From contig NZ_VOXD01000010.1 in the NCBI RefSeq assembly GCF_008014675.1, positions 112,768 through 176,767 of the forward strand: a stretch of 64,000 nt of DNA. Direction: 5' to 3'. The DNA comes from Neolewinella aurantiaca. Lineage in GTDB: Bacteria > Bacteroidota > Bacteroidia > Chitinophagales > Saprospiraceae. Position 1 is the stretch's first letter. The number at the start of each line of letters is the position of its first letter. Position numbers and translations under genes: made by a program. Positions 24,949 through 34,283 of this stretch are shown in pieces. Below the pieces are notes generated by a model that was given only the letters and a program-made list of their open reading frames with translations, did no database searches and had not been told where the DNA came from.

Positions 24949-25889
24949 AATTCATCTCGTTTTTAGTCATCTTTTTCGGTCTAAGCACCGCCCTGTTCGC
25001 CCAGCCGATAAACAACTACTCTTCCCCCACCAGCGCGCACCAACTCGTTGCCGGAACGAATATTTACCTCATCCCCCCTACCGACTTTTCGGTAAGCGAG
25101 AACTTCACTGGCTTTCAAAACCCGGAAGACCCAACCGCCATGATTATGGTGACATCCATACCCGGACCATTCGATCAGATTTCGGCGGGCTTCACGAAAG
25201 AAATGCTGGCCAGTAGAGGAATGACGCTAAATAAAAAACAAGAAGCGACCGTTGCCGGAATAGGTGCACTCTACGTAGAATTAGATCAATACTCTCAGGG
25301 GCTGACTTTCACTAAGGCAATACTTATTTACGGAGACGCTACTGAAACAACTCTGATAAACGGCGTTTCGGTAAAAGATTCAGTTGCCCTCGGCGCCAGC
25401 ATCCGGGAGAGTGTACGCTCCGCTGTAATTGGCGACGTAACCAGTGCAGACCCACAGTCGCGGCTCTCCTTCACGGTGGATGAGTCGGCGGGGAACCTGC
25501 AGTTTGCATCGGTTATTGGCAACAGCCTGTTACTTACCCGAGACGGGAAGGTCCAGACCGAAAGCGAAGACCGTGCGACACTAATCATTGATCGTTCTTA
25601 TAACACTCAGGAGATAGAAGATAAAGAAGCCTTCACGACGTTACGGCTGGCCACCCTGCCCGGGAAATACAAGGCTGCATCTGAGGAATACCCACGTAAA
25701 GTCGAACTGGCAGGTATGAGCGGCTATGAGATTTTTGCCACAGGAGCTGATAAGGAAGAGACTGCTCACCTGACGATACTCTTCAGAAAAGAGGGTGGCT
25801 ATTTCATTTTCCTCGCAACTTATCTCACCGGCTCAACTCAGGCGCAGGCAGACATTGAGGCGATACTTGAAAGCTTCAGGGTAAAATAA
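24945..25889 (+). CDS. Secreted hypothetical protein with two PsbP/DUF1795-like modules
   Basis: A 314-residue protein with a signal peptide ending LFAQ (about residue 20). Two similar halves are visible, each of about 130 residues. The first runs from HQLVAGTNIYLIPP through GIGALYVELDQYS to ESVRSAV; the second runs from LSFTVDESAG through MSGYEIFATGAD to ILESFRV. The pattern (strand, MVT/TLRLATLPG strand, GYEI/ALYVEL, final SF) resembles PsbP-like/DUF1795 folds. It is predicted to be periplasmic or secreted; its partner and role are unknown. It follows a decayed nucleotidyltransferase gene, and no operon partner is seen downstream. Confidence 0.7.
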   Translation: MKFISFLVIFFGLSTALFAQPINNYSSPTSAHQLVAGTNIYLIPPTDFSVSENFTGFQNPEDPTAMIMVTSIPGPFDQISAGFTKEMLASRGMTLNKKQEATVAGIGALYVELDQYSQGLTFTKAILIYGDATETTLINGVSVKDSVALGASIRESVRSAVIGDVTSADPQSRLSFTVDESAGNLQFASVIGNSLLLTRDGKVQTESEDRATLIIDRSYNTQEIEDKEAFTTLRLATLPGKYKAASEEYPRKVELAGMSGYEIFATGADKEETAHLTILFRKEGGYFIFLATYLTGSTQAQADIEAILESFRVK

Positions 25890-25930
25890 CCCAGGGATAC
25901 AGACTCTTCTAAAAGAGCAACAAGTCCCCC

Positions 25931-25964
25931 CAAAAAAAAACAGGCCGTACTAAAAGCACGGCCA
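25931..25964 (-). terminator. Rho-independent terminator, minus strand
   Basis: GGCCGT (25943-25948) pairs with ACGGCC (25958-25963). On the minus strand the stem is followed by a run of nine T. No annotated minus-strand gene lies to its right. Confidence 0.7.
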
Positions 25965-26168
25965 GTGGACACAAAAGGGCTACAAAATACTCAGGAGATA
26001 AAATTGGTTTTAAATGACCAGGGAATGAAGCTATCTATTCTGGTTAACAATTCACTGCTGCAAAGATCACCGTCAAGTGTTAAGCCTGGGTTAGAATCGC
26101 ATTAAGGTTGTGATCGCTGAAAAGTATTTGGCCAGCCTCTTGTCGGCAATCATGCTTTATTCACATTA

Positions 26169-26187
26169 TTGCACCTGCGGCCGCGCC
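26169..26187 (+). repeat. REP-like 19-bp motif, copy 5
   Basis: TTGCACCTGCGGCCGCGCC, a perfect match with centre GCC, 100 bp upstream of the molybdoenzyme gene. Confidence 0.8.
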
Positions 26188-26287
26188 GGAAATTGAACAT
26201 AAATGCCTGGCAACAACTTCTCTTTGCAAGCCTTCCTAAATGTTCGATAGCCATTTCTGACTATCGTCCCTCAAACCTGATGATTCA

Positions 26288-28597
26288 ATGAATGAGCTCA
26301 CCCCCGAACGTCTTTTCGACCTCGAAATCCGCGAAAGGAAAGAATACGCTGCAGGCCTGGAAGCCGTAAAAATCAGCATGCAGCACGTAGAAGAGTATAT
26401 GCACTTCGGTGAAGGCATGCGTACTTTGCTCAAATTGAATCAAAAAAGCGGATTCGACTGTCCCGGCTGCGCCTGGCCAGACCCAGATGGACGCCGAAGC
26501 CCAGTCGCTGAATACTGCGAAAACGGCGCAAAGGCCATCGCTGAAGAAGCTACCAATATGCGCGTTACGCCGGAATGGTTCGCCCGGCACTCCATCGACG
26601 AGATGGGAGCAATGACTGATTTCGATCTGGGAAAATCCGGCCGCATCACCCAACCGATGTACCTCGCCCCCGGCGCAACCCACTACGCACCCGTGAGCTG
26701 GGACGACGCGTTCAAAACCATCGCCGAAGAACTCAACGGGCTCGATTCGCCGGACGAAGCCACTTTTTACACCTCCGGCCGCGCCAGCAACGAAGCGGCC
26801 TTCCTCTACCAGCTCTTCGTGCGTCAGTACGGCACCAACAACCTTCCCGATTGCTCCAACATGTGCCACGAAAGCACCGGAACTGCCCTGAGCGAAGTGA
26901 TCGGAATCGGTAAAGGCACCACTACGCTGGAAGACCTCCACGAGGCCGACCTCATTATCGTAGTTGGCCAGAACCCGGGCACTAATCACCCCCGGCAACT
27001 TTCTGCGCTCGAGAAATGCAAGAAGAACGGAGGGCGCATCATCAGCATCAACCCCCTTCCGGAAGCGGGGCTGATGCGCTTCATCGATCCGCAAAACCCA
27101 CTGGAGATCCTCAAACGGGGCACTTCGCTCACCGACCTTTTCCTGCAAGTCAGGATCAACGAAGACATGAGCCTCGTGCGCGCCATCTGCAAGATCCTCT
27201 GGGAAGAAGAAAAGAAAGCACCAGGTACCGTTTTCGATCAGGAATTCATCGAAACACACACCGCCGGCTACGCCGACTGGACAAAAATGCTTGACGACAC
27301 CAACCTCACGGAATGCATCGACGCCAGTGGTGTTTCTGCCGCCGAGGTTTACGAAGCCGCAGGAATGATCCACGGCTCCCAAAAAATCGTGCTCTGCTAC
27401 GCAATGGGGTTAACGCAGCACGAGAACTCCGTTGACGTCATCAAAGAAATGATTAACCTGCTCCTCCTCAAGGGAAGCATCGGAAAAACAGGCGCGGGCA
27501 TCTGCCCCGTCCGGGGCCACTCCAACGTACAGGGCGACCGTACCGTTGGCGTTTGGGAAAAACTGAAGCCTGAACTCCGGGATGCACTGAAAGCCAACTT
27601 CAACTTCGAACCTCCGGCAGAAGACGGTTACGACGTCGTCAACAGCATCAAAGCAATGCACAAAGGCAAGGTAAAGGTGTTCTTCGGCCTCGGCGGGAAC
27701 TTTGTTTCTGCAACACCCGACACAACCTATACAGCCGATGGTTTACGGCAGTGCAACCTGACCGTTCACATCAGTACCAAGCCCAACCGAAGCCACGTTG
27801 TACACGGCAAAAGGGCGTTGATCCTGCCGTGTCTGGGCCGTACGGAGAAAGACATCCGCGCCACGGGCGAGCAATTCGTGAGTTGCGAAAACTCGATGGG
27901 CGTAGTGCAGATGAGCAAGGGCATACTGGAACCGAAGAGCCCGCACCTGCGCAGCGAGGTCGCCATTATCTGCGGCGTTGCCGCAGCAACACTAGGCGAT
28001 AAAAGCACCGTAGACTGGACAGCTATGGCTAATGACTACGATACTATCCGTGACGCCATCGCAAGTTGTGTAAAGGGCTTTGAGCGGTACAACGAAAAAG
28101 TCCGCGAACCCGCAGGTTTTTACCTTCCCAACGGGCCCCGCAACCGTAACTTCGGCACCGCAGATGGCAAAGCACACTTCACCGTATCGGCTCTCAGTAA
28201 CCACCGTTTAGAAACTGGTGAATACCTGATGATGACCGTCCGCAGCCACGATCAGTACAACACCACGATCTACGGCATGCACGATCGCTACCGCGGCATC
28301 CACAACGAACGCCGCGTAGTGATGATGAACGAAACAGACATGGCAAAAGCCGGCCTGAAGACCGGCGACAAGGTAGACCTGACGAGTGAGTACGACGGAG
28401 AGGTTCGCCACGCCCGTCTCTTCCAGGTTGTCCCGTATTCTGTCCCCTCCGGCAACATTGCAACCTACTTCCCGGAGGCAAATACACTGGTCCCGATTAC
28501 GCGGACGGCGCGGAAGAGTAATACGCCGATTAGTAAGTCGGTACGGGTCAAGATCAACAGGAGGGAGGAATCTCAGGCGCGTACGCAGGTGCAGTAA
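26288..28597 (+). CDS. FdhF/YdeP-family molybdopterin oxidoreductase
   Basis: A 769-residue protein of the oxidoreductase alpha (molybdopterin) subunit family that includes E. coli YdeP. The N-terminus has Cys58/Cys61 (DCPGCAWPD) and Cys77, fewer than a classical four-Cys cluster site. The molybdopterin core follows: FYTSGRASNEAAFLYQLF, SNMCHESTGTAL with C193 as the likely molybdenum ligand, VGQNPGTNHPRQL and PVRGHSNVQGDRT. A C-terminal dinucleotide-binding domain includes RSHDQYNTTIYGMHDRYRG. Relatives are formate-dehydrogenase-like, but the substrate is not established. No FdhD or electron-transfer subunit is adjacent. The last seven residues before the stop come from a REP-like repeat. Confidence 0.9.
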   Translation: MNELTPERLFDLEIRERKEYAAGLEAVKISMQHVEEYMHFGEGMRTLLKLNQKSGFDCPGCAWPDPDGRRSPVAEYCENGAKAIAEEATNMRVTPEWFARHSIDEMGAMTDFDLGKSGRITQPMYLAPGATHYAPVSWDDAFKTIAEELNGLDSPDEATFYTSGRASNEAAFLYQLFVRQYGTNNLPDCSNMCHESTGTALSEVIGIGKGTTTLEDLHEADLIIVVGQNPGTNHPRQLSALEKCKKNGGRIISINPLPEAGLMRFIDPQNPLEILKRGTSLTDLFLQVRINEDMSLVRAICKILWEEEKKAPGTVFDQEFIETHTAGYADWTKMLDDTNLTECIDASGVSAAEVYEAAGMIHGSQKIVLCYAMGLTQHENSVDVIKEMINLLLLKGSIGKTGAGICPVRGHSNVQGDRTVGVWEKLKPELRDALKANFNFEPPAEDGYDVVNSIKAMHKGKVKVFFGLGGNFVSATPDTTYTADGLRQCNLTVHISTKPNRSHVVHGKRALILPCLGRTEKDIRATGEQFVSCENSMGVVQMSKGILEPKSPHLRSEVAIICGVAAATLGDKSTVDWTAMANDYDTIRDAIASCVKGFERYNEKVREPAGFYLPNGPRNRNFGTADGKAHFTVSALSNHRLETGEYLMMTVRSHDQYNTTIYGMHDRYRGIHNERRVVMMNETDMAKAGLKTGDKVDLTSEYDGEVRHARLFQVVPYSVPSGNIATYFPEANTLVPITRTARKSNTPISKSVRVKINRREESQARTQVQ
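28576..28594 (-). repeat. REP-like 19-bp motif forming the 3' end of the molybdoenzyme gene, copy 6
   Basis: GGCGCGTACGCAGGTGCAG is a consensus copy (centre TAC, read in reverse) immediately before the TAA stop. It supplies the C-terminal residues ARTQVQ. Confidence 0.8.
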
Positions 28598-28700
28598 GCG
28601 TTAGCGGGCTTCAATCTTTTTCCTAAGGGCCAGACTATTCCCTTCACCCTATCCCGAAATCCCCATCTTTACGCCCGGAATACCAATTTCAACCAGTTAC

Positions 28701-29279
28701 ATGAAACTCGCCATCTTCGTCTCCGGCGGCGGCTCCAACGCCCGCACCATCATTGATCGTTTCCAGGCCAACCCCGAATACGGGGTAGAGGTCGTTCTTC
28801 TCGTAAGCAACAAAGCGAAGGCTAGCGCACTGATGATGGCCGCCGAACGCGACGTTCCCACTCTGGTCGTGAAGCGCAATTCCTTTTACGAATCCGAAGA
28901 GCTGCTGGCGGACCTCGAAGCTTTCAAGGTAGACTTCATCGCCCTGGCCGGTTTCCTATGGCTCATCCCGCCGTACCTCGTGCGGGCCTTCCCAAACCGG
29001 ATGCTGAACATCCATCCCGCCCTACTCCCAGCCTACGGCGGGAAGGGCATGTACGGCGCCAATGTTCATAAAGCCGTAAAGGCCAACGGAGAGCTGGAAA
29101 GCGGCATAACCATTCATTACGTCAACGAAGCTTACGACGAGGGCGATTACGTTTTCCAGGCAGCCGTGCGGCTCGACCCGGAAGACACTCCGGAGAAGAT
29201 CGCCAAACGGGTGCTACGCCTTGAGCACGGAAACTACTGGCGGGTGCTACGCCAACTGGCGGCCCCTCCGCAGAAATAG
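28701..29279 (+). CDS. purN: Phosphoribosylglycinamide formyltransferase
   Basis: A 192-residue protein of normal PurN length. It begins LAIFVSGGGSNA (phosphate-binding loop), carries the NIHPALLPAY motif with the catalytic His, and has YDEGDYVFQ with the Asp of the N-H-D triad. It transfers a formyl group from 10-formyl-THF to GAR, the third step of purine synthesis. It is transcribed alone, and its 3' end overlaps the convergent CHAT gene by 33 bp. Another purine gene (purA) is in this window but far away. Confidence 0.96.
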   Translation: MKLAIFVSGGGSNARTIIDRFQANPEYGVEVVLLVSNKAKASALMMAAERDVPTLVVKRNSFYESEELLADLEAFKVDFIALAGFLWLIPPYLVRAFPNRMLNIHPALLPAYGGKGMYGANVHKAVKANGELESGITIHYVNEAYDEGDYVFQAAVRLDPEDTPEKIAKRVLRLEHGNYWRVLRQLAAPPQK

Positions 29280-31925
29280 TAAAACAGCGCCCAGGCCAAG
29301 CACACCAAGGGCCCAGGGCCACCGCACACCGGCCCTGCGACCGAGATCGATGGCCATGTCCGGGCCATAATATACCAGCCCTGCCCAATAATACGGATGC
29401 CCGAAAGCGGGGTTGGTCACCTCGTCCCGGTACCGGGTACCGGCTGCGCTGAGCGCCGCCGAAGGGCCCTTGCCTGCGGCCAGTTCATCGTACATCCCGT
29501 TGAGCAGATCGGCGGTCGCTCCGTCGTTGATCGACCACAGGCTCATTGCAATACCCGGCGCTCCGCGCCGGGCGAAGCCCCGGCCGAGGCTGGCCACGCC
29601 TTCTCCGTAGAGCGCCTCGCCCAGACCCGTCTCGCAGGCCCCCACCACCACCAGGTCTGCGCTGAAATTATGTGCCGTAAGCTGTTCGGCTGAGTACCTG
29701 GGGTTGACAGCATCGTGCAGCAGGAAGCTCCCCCCTTCGTCGAGGTATGCGTGTGTCCCCAGATGGATCAGGCTATAATCGTCTACTTTTTCCCGGAAGG
29801 CAGCTGCGTTGGCAGCTGCGTTTACCAGCGTATCGGTCGGGAAAACACCGGCAAGGTGCCGAAGGGTACGCAGCGTTGCCGGAAGCTCCAGCTTGCGGGG
29901 CAAAACATCCCCTCCGGTTAGATGAGCAACCGGCGCAAGCGCCAACGCACGGCCATTGCCCCGGCCCCGTTGCTGCTTCGCTACGTCGAGCAGTTGAACA
30001 GAGAAAGCATAGTGAATGTCGTAGGAACGCGCAAGCCAGGGCCAGTACTGGTAGCTGTCTCCCGGTGATGGAGCCTCTCTGAGCAAAGCACCGAATGGCA
30101 ACAGGTAAAGGTCGCCGTCGGGCACAATGGTAAGTGCACCGTTGGCCGGCAACTCAAGCGGAACGACCAACTGCTGGTAGAGGTTGGATGCACTTTGTGC
30201 AGAAAAATCCTCCCCTGGTGTCAGCAAACTGGCGCGAAACAGCCGGAGGTCTTCTTCCCAGGCCGATGGCGGAGCCAGCTCTATAAATTCCAGCCCACGA
30301 TCAGCAGCCCATACAAGGGCTACAGTTTGGTCTTTGCCAACGAAGAACTCAATCAGGGTACGGTTCCCGATGATGTATCCCAATTGGGCCGGATCTGGCG
30401 GCGGACTCCCGACCCGGGCCGCAGCATAAGCGGGAAAAGCCGCAAATACGCTATCCTGCAAACTACGAAAGCGCAGGCTTTCGGCTGTGCTACTGCCCGG
30501 ACGACGGGAACTGGCGACGGCGGCCTGCAGTCGTTCCAAAACATCTTCCGGCAAGTGGTCTTCAGCGCGGGTAGCGCTGAGTTCATCCAGCAACAGGCGG
30601 GCACGGGCCTTCTCGAGAAAGTAGAACATGGAGACGGGGTCACCCGCTGCTTTAGCTATATCAATGGCTTCCTCGTAGAGTTTTCGTGCATCGGCTCTCC
30701 AGTATGTGCGGGTATCTTCCAGTAACTGATTCTGGCGCATTCGGTCCAGCAGTTCGTCGGCGCGGCGGTAAGTTGCCAGCGCGTATTCGTAGTGTTCGGT
30801 GTCCCCGCGCTCAGCAATAGCCCGGTGCGCCCGGGCTTTATCGCTCAGATAGATCAGCAGGTCGAGGTGGCCTTCCGTCATTTGCCCGACGGAGGGGTTA
30901 ACCAGCGCCGATGCCGGTTTGAAATCCGGCAGGCGCCAGGACAGGGCTTTGCTGGCGTAATGAAGTGCCGAGTCCGGCTTCCCCAGAGAGAGCATCAGGG
31001 TTGAGATGTTGTCGTAGTCGGTAGCAACTGCTTTATCGGGAGGGACAAGTTCTTCCACTTCTTCTGCCGCCAGTGCGCTGCGGTAATATGCGAGTGCCCG
31101 TTCGGGTTGCCCCATTCGGCGGTAGGTCAGGCCCAGGTTGGTCAGAATTGGTGCCCGTTCCCATCCTTCTACGCCCAGCTGATCCGCAATCACTTCTGCC
31201 TTTTTCAACTGATGAATGGAAGCCTCGTAGTTACCAACATCGCTGTAAGCCCAGCCGCTTTGGTAAAGGGCCTGCATTATCTGGGCGTCGGTATCGTCGT
31301 ACTCTTCGAATAAAGAGACGGCCTCTTCCAGTAAGCCGATAGCGGCCCGGGCACCTTCCTGGCTGTTTTTATCCAGCTGCAACAGCGCCGCTCCCTGCTT
31401 CAGCATTGCGGCGGAGTAGCCGTCGTCGTTGAAGGGTGGCAACTTCGCTGCGGCACTGAACGCCCGTTCCCCGGCGGGGAAGCGCCCCATGGCACCGTAA
31501 TTAGACGCAAGTTGAAACAGCGCAACCCCTTCCTTCCGGTTAGGTGCACGGTCAATCACCATGGTGTAGTAATCATTGGCTTCGCTGTAGTTACCCATCG
31601 TGCTGAGGTAACTCCCAATGTTGAACGCGGATACCAGCAAACCATCCATATGCACCTGCTCGTCCGTTTGCCGCAACATCAGCGCCTGCCTGGTTGCGTC
31701 TACCGCCAGTTGGTAGACGCCTCCGGCATACGCCCGGCGTCCCGCCTGGTGGAGAAGATAAGACTTCCTGCTTACAGAATCATTAGGATAGTTTTCCGCC
31801 AACCGCAACAGCGAGTCGTATTCCGTCCTGGCTAGCGGATCTTCCCATTCTTCCTGGGCGGTTAGCATTACAGTACAAAGCAAGCACAGCCCGAGCAGGG
31901 CTGGTCTCAGCAAGGTGAATTTCAT
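29247..31925 (-). CDS. TPR-CHAT protease, signal peptide plus C-terminal membrane anchor
   Basis: An 892-residue protein. The signal peptide (ending VMLTAQ) exports it. Residues about 40-430 are tandem tetratricopeptide helices (GNYSEANDYYTMVIDRAPN, GQPERALAYYRSALAAEE and similar). The C-terminal CHAT domain has the caspase-like dyad H725 (HLGTHAYLD) and C764 (VVGACETGLG), followed by SLWSINDGATADLL and the PYYWAGLVYYG end. A single transmembrane helix follows at about 868-888 with basic residues after it. The protease therefore probably faces the periplasm, tethered to the inner membrane. It is the last gene of the sigma/TPR/subtilase operon, 79 bp after the S8 gene. Targets are unknown; the membrane-crossing TPR protein is an obvious candidate. 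Confidence 0.9.
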   Translation of the reverse strand: MKFTLLRPALLGLCLLCTVMLTAQEEWEDPLARTEYDSLLRLAENYPNDSVSRKSYLLHQAGRRAYAGGVYQLAVDATRQALMLRQTDEQVHMDGLLVSAFNIGSYLSTMGNYSEANDYYTMVIDRAPNRKEGVALFQLASNYGAMGRFPAGERAFSAAAKLPPFNDDGYSAAMLKQGAALLQLDKNSQEGARAAIGLLEEAVSLFEEYDDTDAQIMQALYQSGWAYSDVGNYEASIHQLKKAEVIADQLGVEGWERAPILTNLGLTYRRMGQPERALAYYRSALAAEEVEELVPPDKAVATDYDNISTLMLSLGKPDSALHYASKALSWRLPDFKPASALVNPSVGQMTEGHLDLLIYLSDKARAHRAIAERGDTEHYEYALATYRRADELLDRMRQNQLLEDTRTYWRADARKLYEEAIDIAKAAGDPVSMFYFLEKARARLLLDELSATRAEDHLPEDVLERLQAAVASSRRPGSSTAESLRFRSLQDSVFAAFPAYAAARVGSPPPDPAQLGYIIGNRTLIEFFVGKDQTVALVWAADRGLEFIELAPPSAWEEDLRLFRASLLTPGEDFSAQSASNLYQQLVVPLELPANGALTIVPDGDLYLLPFGALLREAPSPGDSYQYWPWLARSYDIHYAFSVQLLDVAKQQRGRGNGRALALAPVAHLTGGDVLPRKLELPATLRTLRHLAGVFPTDTLVNAAANAAAFREKVDDYSLIHLGTHAYLDEGGSFLLHDAVNPRYSAEQLTAHNFSADLVVVGACETGLGEALYGEGVASLGRGFARRGAPGIAMSLWSINDGATADLLNGMYDELAAGKGPSAALSAAGTRYRDEVTNPAFGHPYYWAGLVYYGPDMAIDLGRRAGVRWPWALGVLGLGAVLLFLRRGRQLA

Positions 31926-32004
31926 AGGTGATGGACTTTCCCCGGTAATCTCCGGCAGGGAAAGTTACTCAGGAAAAGGGAAACACCCAGAAATTACGGG
32001 GGCT

Positions 32005-33432
32005 CTACGGCAAAACAATCCAGTTAAAAACCCGGTAGGGCACCATCGTCCCCAGGTAAGCCACACTAGCAGCGGCCCCCTGCGCATTGATCTCGTTGAG
32101 TAAGTTGGTTCGTAGTATTACAGGGCCGTCTCCGGGGTGAAGGTGCCTGTAGTGGGCTGCTAAAGCGGTAGCTAAAGGCGCTGCTACGGAAGTTCCTGTT
32201 TTTCGCCCCACGTTATTCGGAATATTGAAATAACTCGGCACCAGTGCGGTAACGTTGGTTCCTCTTGCCGCCACAAAGTCCATACCCGGCACCAGCGGAG
32301 CTGAGCGAAAATTTGTTCTGCGCCAGAGATTAGTTCCACTACCTGTTTGGGAAGCAGAGACAAAGAGGATACTGCGCAATGGATTCGTCTCCAGCGCAAA
32401 CTCACTGGGATAATGCTTTGTAGTGGAGAGCTCCTTCCTGAAATTACCCGCAGAGGTAACCGTTGCAACTCCTCTGGCCTGGGCATAAGCGAAAGCTTTC
32501 TGAAGAATAGCATCACGTTCCCCGTAGAAGCCCCAGCTGGCGTTGATGACGTCAGCCTTGTGGTAAGCGGCGTACGCTACTGCGCAGGACGCGTGGAAGG
32601 TAGTACCTACGCCCGCCTGGTCCAGCATTTTCACCGCCATAAAGCGGTAGTTTACGTCGGGGGCGTAGCTGGTCAACTGACTCGCAATACCACTGGCGAC
32701 GTGCGTACCGTGCGAATGATCATCGAGGGGAGCATTGTCATTGTTGATGAAGTCCCATCCAAACAGATCTCCATCGAGGCAAAAGGGATCGTTGGGGTCG
32801 TCAGGAGAATTGTTTTCCCATAAATAAAGCGGTCCATGACCTTTCGTGGTTTGGGGGTGCTGAAAGTAAGGGTCGATACCCGTATCCAATACGGCTACGG
32901 TCACCGGCAAAGCCGGCTTGCCACTCGGTACGACGGCAAAATTGGGTGGCAGGTTATTGAACGGAGTGTTGGCCTCCAACTGGTTGAGTCCCGGAATTAT
33001 GTAGTAGTTCGGTTCCACTTCCTCCTGACCGATTGCCTGGGCTACTTTCCGGCTTCCGCCTTTGCCCTTTTCTTCGCCGCCCAGCGGAGTTACGTGAATG
33101 TTGTAAATCCTGAAATCATCCGAACAACCGCATTCTCCCAGTACGGACACGTTACCTGCTCCGTACAGGTTTCTGAGTTTCGTGAGGTCCGCCGAAAAGT
33201 CACTCGCAGCACTGGCTCCTTCGTAGCGCAAGGTGTACTGGCCCCGGGCCCAGGCGGCGTTGCCAGCACGACCGGCAGGGTACCCCAGTTCCGTCAGGCG
33301 GGACTGTATCCTGTTGTAGATTTCCTGGTAATCATCGTTGGTAATCGGAGGATCATTTTGCGTCGGTACGGGCTGAGCGATCAGCGTTGCAGCACTGCAA
33401 AGTGAAAGAAGCAGAAAGAGGAAAAAGCGCAT
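32005..33432 (-). CDS. S8 (subtilisin-like) serine protease, secreted
   Basis: A 475-residue protein with a signal peptide ending TLIAQ. About 145 residues of N-terminal region could act as a propeptide. The subtilase domain follows with an intact triad: D183 (VLDTGID), H241 (HGTHVASG) and S415 (GTSVAAP), plus the oxyanion Asn region (SAGN). It ends soon after the catalytic Ser region, with no T9SS domain, so it is probably periplasmic rather than surface-secreted. It is the third gene of a four-gene operon, 38 bp after the membrane TPR gene. A role in cutting a partner within this locus is inferred. Confidence 0.92.
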   Translation of the reverse strand: MRFFLFLLLSLCSAATLIAQPVPTQNDPPITNDDYQEIYNRIQSRLTELGYPAGRAGNAAWARGQYTLRYEGASAASDFSADLTKLRNLYGAGNVSVLGECGCSDDFRIYNIHVTPLGGEEKGKGGSRKVAQAIGQEEVEPNYYIIPGLNQLEANTPFNNLPPNFAVVPSGKPALPVTVAVLDTGIDPYFQHPQTTKGHGPLYLWENNSPDDPNDPFCLDGDLFGWDFINNDNAPLDDHSHGTHVASGIASQLTSYAPDVNYRFMAVKMLDQAGVGTTFHASCAVAYAAYHKADVINASWGFYGERDAILQKAFAYAQARGVATVTSAGNFRKELSTTKHYPSEFALETNPLRSILFVSASQTGSGTNLWRRTNFRSAPLVPGMDFVAARGTNVTALVPSYFNIPNNVGRKTGTSVAAPLATALAAHYRHLHPGDGPVILRTNLLNEINAQGAAASVAYLGTMVPYRVFNWIVLP

Positions 33433-33470
33433 AACAGAGTAAAATTGAAGGGATGAAACAAAGGGTCAAA

Positions 33471-34283
33471 TCAAAGAGGAATCCTGGGCAGGAGAGCTTT
33501 TGCCCTTTCACGGAAAGCAGCATTTTCACCGGTCGCAATCCGGGTCAGTTCAGCGCGGGCTTCGGTGGTGCGGCCCAGCCGCAGTTGAGCGAGGGCGTGG
33601 TACCAGGCAGCGGGAGGCCCGGTTGCCGGATCGTTCATCAGCCCCTCCAGTTCGGTGATTGCCGCTGCGGGCTGGTTGTCGGCCAGGAGGCTGATGCCGT
33701 AGTAGAGGCGAACTTTGGTGGGCGCGGCCGCAGGTACGGGATTCGTTGGCTGGGCGAGGTGACGACCGAGGCCCTCCGCAGCGGCGGCGTAGTCTCTGCG
33801 GTCGTAAGCCAGTAGTGCTTCGTCGAGCATCGTGGCAACAGCGGGTTCGTCGCTGCCCATTGTCCGTTCGCTGAGGTCATTGGCGTAGGGGCTGAAGGCC
33901 TCGGCGTACAGCGTTTCGGGGTTAAAAGCGTCTCGTTGAGACGCCCACCAGCTCCCCGCCGCAACGAGCAACAAAATGACTGCGGCAGCAGCGTAGTACC
34001 AGCCAAGGCGACGCACTTTTGCCCCGTCTTTGCTCTTTCCGAAAACCTGCTCTGCACCTGCTGCCGAGCCTTCTGACACTGAAGGCAAATCTGTTGCCTC
34101 CACACTTTCTCCGGGCACCCCAAACCGCTCAGCAAACAGGCTATCCAACTCGTTCATCAGGTCCCGGGCCTCTTCTTCAGACCCCAGTTCCTCCCGGCCA
34201 CGCGCAGCGTGGCGGGCAAACTCGTCCTGCTCCCCGGAGGGGGCGTCTCCCCGCAGCCAGTCTTCTTTTGTCGGTTCACTCAT
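33471..34283 (-). CDS. Single-pass membrane protein with periplasmic TPR-like domain (putative anti-sigma factor)
   Basis: A 270-residue protein. Residues 1-93 are an acidic cytoplasmic segment with helices EEARDLMNELDSLFAERFG. One transmembrane helix follows (about 94-114, YYAAAAVILLLVAAG). The C-terminal 150 residues contain TPR-like helix pairs (LAYDRRDYAAAAEGL, RLYYGISLLADNQPAAAITELE, YHALAQLRLGRTTEARAELTRI). Its start overlaps the stop of the ECF sigma gene by 8 bases (ATGAGTGA), so translation is coupled, as is usual for sigma/anti-sigma pairs. No ZAS zinc motif is present, so the anti-sigma call is inferred from topology and position. A REP-like motif (33721-33739) encodes part of a loop. 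Confidence 0.7.
   Translation of the reverse strand: MSEPTKEDWLRGDAPSGEQDEFARHAARGREELGSEEEARDLMNELDSLFAERFGVPGESVEATDLPSVSEGSAAGAEQVFGKSKDGAKVRRLGWYYAAAAVILLLVAAGSWWASQRDAFNPETLYAEAFSPYANDLSERTMGSDEPAVATMLDEALLAYDRRDYAAAAEGLGRHLAQPTNPVPAAAPTKVRLYYGISLLADNQPAAAITELEGLMNDPATGPPAAWYHALAQLRLGRTTEARAELTRIATGENAAFRERAKALLPRIPL
33721..33739 (-). repeat. REP-like motif inside a coding sequence
   Basis: GGCGCGGCCGCAGGTACGG keeps the conserved core and encodes VPAAAP between two helices of the putative anti-sigma protein. A second, weaker copy (CTGCACCTGCTGCCGAGCC) lies at about 34045 in the same gene. Confidence 0.45.

Larger units (their letters stand above)
25890..26287. other. Intergenic region with minus-strand terminator and REP-like motif
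   Basis: 398 bp. It contains a minus-strand terminator at 25931-25964 and a REP-like motif at 26169-26187. No protein gene is convincing. The terminator has no minus-strand gene to serve, which suggests a small RNA between 25970 and 26160. Confidence 0.5.
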
